The notes under the pieces were generated by a model. That model had not been told where the DNA came from. It was given only the letters and a program-made list of their open reading frames with translations, and did not search any database. Below are positions 56,765 to 64,000 of a stretch of 64,000 nt of DNA, piece after piece. The stretch is from Craterostigma plantagineum. Its lineage: Eukaryota > Streptophyta > Magnoliopsida > Lamiales > Linderniaceae. The position numbers and the translations under genes are program-made. The stretch lies in the NCBI GenBank assembly GCA_027422505.1, contig JAPQWV010001121.1:1-64000 (forward strand), in the 5' to 3' direction. Positions within the stretch are counted from its first letter, which is position 1. Every line of letters starts with the position of its first letter.

Positions 56765-58864
56765 TTGCCAGACAGCTTTACTGACCCAAAGAGAGTGACT
56801 AAGCCACATATACCAGCTGTTAACGCTCCTGTGAAAATTGATGTTCCTGACGAACATAATATTGAGCCTAAACCACAGCTAAAACGTGGTAGGCCCTCGG
56901 TTTCCAAAGATAAAATCCTCGAAAAAGAAAAGGAGCAAATAATAAGAATGGTCCAATCGAGAATTTATCGACCAGAGAAGAGTCGATGGGCTTAAATGAT
57001 GATAAGAATGAAACTCAGGTACCTGAAAAAATTGAAAATAACGTTGACTTAGATGGAATCGAGATAAAGTCAACGTTGACGATAAATTCTCATTTAACAT
57101 AACGCTACATGACATGAATGATGAGAATGAGGATCATGAACCAATGTCTGTAAATGATGCAGACAACGAAAAGATTGGCAAAAATGGAATGATGCAATCG
57201 AGGCAGAATTAAAATCACTTGAAAAACAAAAAGTTTCGGACCTGTAGTCCGCATACCAGAAAATGTAAAGTCGGTTGGATATAAATGGGTTTTTGTCAGA
57301 AAGAAAAATGAAAATGGCGAAATTGTGAGGTATAAAGTACGTCTTGTTGCACAAGGTTTCTCGCAGAGACCTGGCATTTATTATGAGGAGACTTATTCTC
57401 CTGTGGTGGACGCAACAACTTTTCGTTATATAATTTGTCTTGCAGTATGTGAAGGAATCGATATGCGCCTAATGGATGTTGTCACTGCTTATCTATATGG
57501 CTCACTTGACAGTGACATTTATATGAAGCTTCCAGAAGGATTTCGTCTGCCTGAAAATTCAGGTCACGAAATGAGTACTCATATAAACTAAACAGGTCAC
57601 TTGGGTTAAAATAATCTGGGCGAATGTGGTATAATCGCCTAAGTGAATATTTATTGAAAGAGGGGTATAAAAATAATCAAATTTGCCCTTGTATATTTAT
57701 GAAGAGATGTGAAAACGAGTTTGTCATTATAATAGTATATGTCGACAACATCAATATGGTCGGAACTCCTAAAAGTTGTCGAAAGCGGCTAGTTGTTTGA
57801 AAAAGGAGTTCGAACCGAAAGATCTCGATAGAAAGAAATATTGTCTCGGACTGCAAATTGAATATTTAAAGAATGGGATATTTTTACATCAAGAGACTTA
57901 CACTAAAAAGATATTGAAAAGATTTTACATGGATGAATCTCATCCATTAGATACTCCAGTGATTGTTAGATCTTTAGATGTGAGTAAAGATCCGTTCAGA
58001 CAACGCGAAAATGATGAAGAGCTACTTGGCCCTGAAGTACCATATCTTAGTGCTGTTGGAGCACTAATGTATCTTACGATTCATACGCGATCTGATATAG
58101 CATTTGCTGTAAATTTATTGGAAAGATACAGTTCTTCACCGACTCGTAGACATTGGAACGGAGTTAAAAGAATATTTTCAATACCTTCAAGGAACAAATG
58201 ATATGGGATTGTTCTACTCTAATGAGATGAAATCAGATTTAATTGGGTATGCGGGATGCTGGATTCTTATCCGACCCACATATGCATGATTGCAAACGGG
58301 TTATTTATTTACATATGGTGGAACGTCTATTTCATGGCGGAGTTTAATTGCCACTTCATCTAATCACGCTGAAATACTAGCAATTCATGAAGCTAGCAGA
58401 GAATGTGTCTGGTTGCGATCGATTATTCAGCATATACAACAAACTTGTGGATTATTATCGAAAAAATTACTTCAGACAACGTGATATGAAGATAATGCTG
58501 CATGCATTGCCCAATTAAAGGAGGGAAATATCAAAGGTGATATAACAAAACATATTTCACCAAAATTTCTTTACACAGAAACTGGAGAAAAATGGTGATA
58601 TTGATGTACAACAGGTGCGATTCTAGCGAAAATTTCGCAGACTTACTTACGAAAGCACTTCCTCCTATAATTTTCAGAAAATTGGTATATTCAATCGGAG
58701 TCGAAGACTTAGAAATGTCATCATCAGGTGGAGAAAATACATGTTGCACTCTTTTACCTTTAACTGTGGTTTTCCCACTAAGGTTTTTAATGAGGCAACA
58801 AGCTATCAAAAGAATCATGTACTCTTTTTCCTTCACTAGGTTTTATCCCGATGGGTTTTCCTAG
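56765..58864 (+). pseudogene. copia reverse transcriptase and RNase H, active site changed to YVDN
   Basis: The frame at 56765 carries a KRGRPSVSKDKILEKEKEQI linker. 57325-57591 carries VRLVAQGFSQRPGIYYEETYSPV and TAYLYGSLDSDIYMKLPEGF. The palm motif at 57738-57749 encodes YVDN in place of YVDD, so the second catalytic Asp is lost. 57776-58201 continues CLGLQIEYLKNGIFLHQE and SDIAFAVNLLERYSSSPTR. RNase H words ISWRSLIATSSNHAEILAIH and ASRECVWLRSIIQHIQ follow at 58290-58484, and NFADLLTKALP at 58600-58680. Several frameshifts are present. Confidence 0.88.
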
Positions 58865-58911
58865 TAAGGTTTTAAACGAGGCATATTCCTTGAAAAACAT
58901 CCAAGGGGGAG

Positions 58912-59277
58912 TATTAAGACATAAATTGTGAATCAATTAATAAACTGCGAATCATCACAATGATTCATCACAAATTATGATGATTAAATGTGGATGTTTT
59001 TGGAATATTAATGACTCATGAATTTATGATAAGATGAGGTGTATAAAAAAATTGTATTTTTGTATGAGTTGTATAGATGAGTAAATGTATTTTAGTATGT
59101 ATGATTTTAGTATAAATAGATGTTTTGAGTTACATTATAAAACACACTAAATTATAGAAATATATTATCTTCCTCTGAATTCTCTCTATAATTCTCTCTC
59201 TATATATTATCAAATAATCATAATATAAATTAAAATAATCATAATATAATATAAATCATAATAAAATTTTCGTAACA
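58912..59277 (+). repeat. 3' LTR of the third copia element
   Basis: TATTAAGACATAAATTG to TTCGTAACA, following the polypurine tract CCAAGGGGGAG at 58901-58911. Confidence 0.9.
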
Positions 59278-59282
59278 TGCCT

Positions 59283-59990
59283 ATATATATATATATTTAT
59301 TTGATGTAGCAGTACTTTTATCTTTGTTTGTGATTGAAAACGCAAATGTGTCTCATACGTACAAAATAAGGCCAAAATGTATTTCAATATTTCTACCTCA
59401 TGCCATGACAATTCAACATTCTCAAACCGCTCATTCTTTGGGTTAGGTCCAGTTTTAACGTACATCAAACAAAAACCACGGCATGTAAAACGTTCCTCTC
59501 ATATACTAATAGAATTGTCAGTACAAAAAGAAATGGTTAGCGATGGATGGATCTGTCGCAAACTGTCTGGCAAAGCTTTGCGACGGAAACCGACGGTCGC
59601 TAAAAAACCATTGTTGAAAGTAGAAACAGTCGCAAATTTGCAACGGGAATTTCCCAACGGATATTCTATGTAAATTTCTTGCAATGTTAATTGCGACGGC
59701 TTTTACGATGGCCGTCAATTCTGGCAATGGGTTTACCGACAACATTTTGAGACGGATGTCTTCTGACGCAAATAACAGCGAGTCGCGTTCGGCAAACTTA
59801 AAACTACCCTTCCATCGCAAACTTTAAATGTATATATAATGTATTAAATTTTGACAAATATTAGCACAAAATAAGGTAAAGTAATATTTAAATTCAAGAG
59901 ATACGCGATTACTGTTCCATTGACCGATTACCCTTCTTCACGGCGGCGCCGCCGGGCTGATGGCAAAGAAGAGGAAACTGGTGAGAAAGG
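59283..59990. repeat. Possible CACTA (En/Spm) subterminal fragment
   Basis: Between about 59530 and 59820 GCGACGG, GACGGCC and their complements recur in both orientations (for example TTTGCGACGGAAACCGACGG and GCGACGGCTTTTACGATGG). Arrays of this kind are typical of subterminal regions of plant CACTA elements. No CACTA terminus was found, so it is a fragment at best. No gene is seen. Confidence 0.4.
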
Positions 59991-60528
59991 AGGGCGCCTC
60001 TCAGGACACAGAGAGAGTAACCACTCCTAGGAGAGATTGAGAAAGCCCTGACACCACACTCTCCATCGACGCCTGCACCTATACTGGAGGATGTGAGAAA
60101 ACTGATTGAACAATTTGTCAGTAGCTCCAAAAACCCTAAGGAAGCGAAGGAAGCTGAGATCCTAGTTAGGGTAATGAAGGATTTGGTACAAAACGAGGAC
60201 ACAGTGACGAGCAAAAGGTCGAACAGACAAATGGAAGAGAACAATCTGTATGGGCAAAATTTGATATAAGTAAACTAAGAAATCAGGGAACAAAACTAGA
60301 TTACATTGCACCAAAGCAGACTGGGGGAACGAATCGGGCTAATTGTTCAGGAAGATATATCCGAGGAGGTGCAGTACTGGCAATCGGCAGTTATCTGCTA
60401 TGTGTTGGGGTCCAATCCACCTTTCGCCGTTATGAACGGATTTCTGAACAGAGTGTGGAAAACAAGAGGTTACAGAAAGTGATGCAAGTAAGAGCTGGCT
60501 TATTTCTGGCCAAAATTTGAAAGTGAGG
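59991..60528 (+). pseudogene. LINE ORF1 fragment (DUF4283-like)
   Basis: Reading through frame changes gives EDVRKLIEQF-like words and then, near 60366-60520, VQYWQSAVICYVLGSNPPF, VMNGFLNRVWKTRGYRK and MQVRAGLFLA. These match the conserved DUF4283 domain of ORF1 proteins in plant L1-type LINEs. No endonuclease or reverse transcriptase follows because the Athila LTR begins at 60529, so the fragment is truncated there. Confidence 0.65.
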
Positions 60529-61995
60529 TGATAAACGCATTTTCATTCGTTTATCTCCATCATTTTCATGTTGAATGTTTGGTTTATGTGAGTTTTCTCA
60601 TGCATTATTCATAATTTTTACATATTTTGATGTCAAAGGTTTATGAGGCGATATTGGGATGAACTGCGTAAACATGGAGCAGAAATTACATTTTTTTCAT
60701 CAACACGGCCTTCAACATGGCCATGTCCAGCAGAAGGAAGGAGAACTCTAGCTTTGGCCTCCAACACGGCCTGACACACGGCCGTGTTTGTCAGCAGAAA
60801 AGAAAAACACACTTGCGGCCCTTCAACATGCCCTGACACACGGCCATGTTTGTCAGCATAAAGGAAAATATAGTTGCGGCCCTTCAACATGGCCTGATAC
60901 ATGGCCGTGTTTATCAACAGTGTTGGGCCTTAAACCCTAAGCCCGAATGATACATGGCCTGTGTTTGAGGCCGTGTTCACCATGTTTTCTACTTAAGCCG
61001 CAATTTGAAGTCCTAAGAGCATCTAAGCCGCCACAACTCATTTCTAATCACCAAAAACACCTCAAGGACGACTCAAGAACCCTAGAGATCAATCTCAAAT
61101 GATCTCTAGGTGCTAAGTGAAGATTTGAAGCTCATTTACACCGGAGGATCGAACAAAGTACGAGGGATAAGCTTGAGCTCGCTAAATAGGGAAGAATCTA
61201 TGTATTTCTCTGCTTTGTTTCGTATACATTTCGTGGCTTCTTCCTTCATTATGAGTAGCTAATCATTTTGTGTGTTTGGGATGAGAAGAACGCTAGATAG
61301 CGTCGTAGTTTTGGACGTAAAATACTCGTGAACACATGATATGGCTTTGTATCGTTTACGACAGCTTTATTCGATTCAATTGTCTATGTATTGTTTTGAG
61401 AATCACATTTGGCATGTCTATGTGTTGGTGTGATGTTTAGTAGACCGTTAAGGGCGAAAGCTAAATGACGGTTCGTTCTATCGTAAACGTTAGGCGTCGA
61501 CTATAGGGCGAAAGCAAATAGTCGACCCTCACATTAGATAAACTGCTATATATTCTCGTGACCATTTGGGCGAAAGCTAAGTTGGAAACGAGTAGGAATT
61601 ATCGTGACATAGTCATTAATCATGTGGTAACGGTAGTTACGACTTCATCGACGATATCTAGCGGGATTCGAAATCCAAGCACATTCCTTCTATTCAAGGT
61701 TACTCTTAGATCTTTAGTTGTGTTTTGATCATTTTTCTGTGTTAGTTTAAGTTGTTGTGACTTAGTTCAAATATAAAAATCTCAATCATTGTTAGGCTAG
61801 ATATTGAATTGATAGGTTATTACTAGTAATCAAGATTATTCCTTGTGTTCGACTACTCGGATACTCGCTATAGCTATTTTACAAACGACAGGTACACTGC
61901 CTATCGCGCGTGGGTGATAGTTATAACATATTCGTTTTAATTATTACTTGACGTACTTGCACGAACATTTATTAAAACGTACACGCTCGCGATCA
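60529..61995 (+). repeat. 5' LTR of an Athila-type Ty3/gypsy element
   Basis: Starts TGATAAACGC and ends GCGATCA, an imperfect inverted pair, and is followed after six bases by the PBS. The 3' LTR lies outside the window, so the start is inferred from the TGAT..ATCA ends and the adjacent broken LINE. Confidence 0.7.
60690..60925. repeat. About 62-bp tandem units with CACGGCCGTG in the Athila LTR
   Basis: Three units start near 60756, 60818 and 60880. Each has a GGCC..CAACA(C/T)G word, a GACACACGGCC(G/A)TGTTT palindrome-like core and a TTGTCAGCA tail. A degenerate unit precedes them. The open frame on the minus strand follows the period and is not a gene. Confidence 0.75.
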
Positions 61996-62001
61996 AGTTT
62001 T

Positions 62002-62019
62002 TGGCGCCGTTGCCGGGGA
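62002..62019 (+). other. Primer binding site of the Athila-type element
   Basis: TGGCGCCGTTGCCGGGGA, the PBS typical of the Athila lineage. Confidence 0.9.
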
Positions 62020-64000
62020 ATAATTCGATATAGGAACACCGTGTTCGGTAATTTAGCCATCCATTTATTGTTACTTTGTTCTAGTTATCAGATTTCTTTT
62101 ATCTGCGATTATTGTTTTCCGGTTGTGACTGTTAATTAAACTAACGAGATTCGTGGTCTTCAGGGTGTACTCTACAGTGAATGACCCGAAATCATCCATC
62201 GTATCCACTCATTGAAGCATCTCCGAATTTCGAGCGTACGTTGCGACGAAGACTAAGGCAGGAAGTAATGGAAGTTCTTCGTCCGACAATTCATTTCAGC
62301 TAGTTGATTATTCTCAAGATACAAGAGAAGGATCTCAGGACACGACAAACACTTCTCACATCGAGACGTCGTTCGTAGGTACGATGTCTCGACGAAACCC
62401 CACACGTGCTAGCTCCTCCCGCCACCCACGTAACACCACCTCTAGCCCACGGCACGCAACCGGCGACGCAATCCACGGACACGGTGAATTTGCTAACCTC
62501 TATGGCCACTTTCACTAGTGACGATGCCCGTGGACAGCGGTACGATAGGCTCAAAGGCATGAAATTCATGCGCACGATCGACTCCACCGAGAGACCCTTG
62601 AACGCCTCGGCATCGTGAACCAGGTCGACCACTATCTTTCAACGAGTAGTTGGGACGCACTTTTCAGCATCGACGAGCCAGCATATGTGGAGCTCACACT
62701 GGAGTTCCTCGCCACCTTCTCATTCGATGAGCACGACTACAAAAGGGTCGTCCGTTTTCCGTACCTTCAATAAAGAGCATGTGGTCAGTCTTGATAATTT
62801 GTGTAGAGGGCTCGGTCTCAAAGTCCCAAGCTACGTACACGGTGAACCCGATGCCACTGATCATTACAAGTTCAAGCTCGATGGGACGGCTGTGCGGAAT
62901 GAAATGTGGCGCGAGATGATACGCCCCCAACTTCTAGGCCAGCCGGAAGCAGATTATAAAAGTACCCATCGAAGGCTTCCTCGCTAATGATGTCGGGCCT
63001 ACGATATATCCATCGGCTATGCACCACCTCCGTCACCGCACGAGGCGAGTCACACTGTTTGGTCACATTACGGGATCTCTTTTACCTCCACCGCATTCGC
63101 AATGGATACAAGGTCCATCTCGGACTAGCTATGGCCCACGGATTCCGGCAGCAATCCGAGGGACGCGAGAAAGGAAAAATCACGGTGGGACCGTTTATCA
63201 CTAAGCTGGTGAAAGGATTGGGTTACTGCCAGACGAGGAGCCCAACATGATAATATTTAATGGATCAAAGCACTTGGATGCCACGGCACTTCACATGATG
63301 AAGATGATCGAAAAGCTGCCTGAGTGAGAAGAAGAACTATTTCTATCGATGGCACGAGGACTACCGAGCATACACCGATATCCCGTTGCCTCTTGCCCAT
63401 GGAAGGCCCATTCCCGCATCCAGTTGACGAGAGTGCTGGTAGTCATACTGATTCTGCCGGCCCGTCCACGTTTAATCGTCGAGATTTCTCTGGTGTCACA
63501 ACTTACGTCGACGACCGACTCGCCGCCCTCCGCGAAGAACAGCCCAACAACGAGCCGCAGATCGGGAGGAGAATGCCGCTGCCCATCACCGACGCGAGGA
63601 GGCCGAACGGAAACTCCAGAAACGGATGGATCGTCAGTAGAAAGCACTGAAGAAAGTCCAAGATGCCATGAAGTGCTTGCGGAGTCCCGCAAAGCTGGTT
63701 GATCAAGGCGATGAGCCATCGTCCCCTGAGGATGACGCCTAGCATCCTCGTCGGACCCTGATTTCTAGATTTTATTTTGAAGACTTTAATGCTTCGATTT
63801 GCTACTTTATGTTTCTCGACCTTGCTTTGTTTAACGTGCTTTGTTTAAATCGTCGGCTTACAGGGCAAACAACGTTAAGTATGAAAAGCTCGCATGCAAC
63901 ATATTTACTTGGAATCCACCACCCAATCACAACTTCAAGTGTGGGGAGGAGGACTTAACATTTATGCTTCAACCTCGTCACACTTCGCCATCATGCTCAC
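62020..64000 (+). mobile_element. Internal 5' part of the Athila-type element, cut by the window edge
   Basis: Follows the LTR and PBS at 60529-62019. It contains the ORF1 remnant. No reverse transcriptase is reached before the window ends. The final 280 bases show no ORF but contain AAGTGTGGGGAGGAGG near 63938, a purine-rich word of the kind seen in these elements. Confidence 0.75.
62181..63740 (+). pseudogene. Athila ORF1 (gag-like), broken
   Basis: MTRNHPSYPLIEASPNFERT at 62181 starts the frame. Later pieces, in other frames, give VDHYLSTSSWDALFSIDEPA, YVELTLEFLATFSFDEHDY, FRTFNKEHVVSLDNLCRGLG, MWREMIRPQLLGQPEADYKS and SGLRYIHRLCTTSVTARGES. Their order and wording match the ORF1 family of Athila retrotransposons. 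There are stops and at least four frame changes. Confidence 0.72.

Larger units (their letters stand above)
53107..59277 (+). mobile_element. Ty1/copia retrotransposon with TSD TGCCT
   Basis: Direct LTRs of about 370 bp enclose gag, protease, integrase, reverse transcriptase and RNase H on the plus strand. The 5-bp duplication TGCCT lies at 53102-53106 and 59278-59282. A CCAAGGGGGAG polypurine tract precedes the 3' LTR and CGTTATCAGCACGA follows the 5' LTR as primer site. Both LTRs start with TATTA rather than TGTTA and end in AACA. Several frame breaks and a changed RT active site make it inactive. Confidence 0.93.

Noticed and set aside
43575..59277. Endogenous pararetrovirus as source of the RT motifs
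   Set aside because: Integrase, LTRs, PBS and polypurine tracts with copia gene order are present, and no coat or movement protein is seen.
60633..60917. 94-residue minus-strand ORF with repeated words
   Set aside because: Follows the 62-bp tandem units of the Athila LTR.

Overview
The window is nuclear DNA of a flowering plant, almost certainly a eudicot. It holds spliced plant genes with GT..AG introns, plant LTR-retrotransposon lineages, plant MITEs and a MULE, and no bacterial operon structure. The intact-looking gene families (RING E3 ligase, type-1 O-methyltransferase, expansin-like B) would suit an asterid, but I cannot fix the species. Only three host genes are recognisable in 64 kb; most of the rest is transposable elements of different ages, several nested.

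Layout: (1) 0.2-7.0 kb is a giant imperfect palindrome (foldback-type element) whose right arm carries about 314-bp tandem units. (2) 8.1-9.8 kb is a four-exon membrane RING E3 ubiquitin ligase gene. (3) 10.5-15.5 kb is a decayed Ty1/copia element on the minus strand. (4) 17.6-22.2 kb is a tandemly duplicated, LTR-like upstream segment of an O-methyltransferase gene. Copy A has received a MULE carrying a plant-mobile-domain gene (9-bp target duplication), a small MITE and a hAT element (8-bp target duplication); copy B is nearly empty. (5) 22.2-23.65 kb is the O-methyltransferase gene. (6) 23.85-39.6 kb is one 15.7-kb Ty3/gypsy insertion of the Tat type (dual RNase H) flanked by the 5-bp target duplication ATTGG. 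Its left end is an LTR in inverted orientation, head-to-head with the 5' LTR. The LTRs carry an antisense spliced ORF resembling the putative gypsy-type transposon domain. (7) 42.2-42.6 kb is a foldback MITE. (8) 43.6-50.8 kb is a minus-strand Sirevirus-like copia element that has lost PBS and gag. (9) 51.8-53.0 kb is a five-exon expansin-like B gene with a TATA box. (10) 53.1-59.3 kb is a plus-strand copia element with TSD TGCCT, only about 140 bp past the expansin stop. (11) 59.5-60.5 kb holds CACTA-like and LINE ORF1 remnants. (12) From 60.5 kb to the edge lies the 5' LTR, PBS and ORF1 region of an Athila-type Ty3/gypsy element.

All three host genes are recognisable over their whole length, yet each needs one to three single-base corrections to read through, several in homopolymers. 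That pattern fits residual indel errors in a long-read assembly at least as well as three independent pseudogenes. No gene network links the host genes; what organises the window is layered transposon insertion around them. The strongest unusual objects are the compound gypsy insertion with an inverted LTR, the PMD-carrying MULE with filled and empty paralogous sites side by side, the antisense gene inside the gypsy LTR, and a CAACATT-type motif recurring through the Sirevirus.
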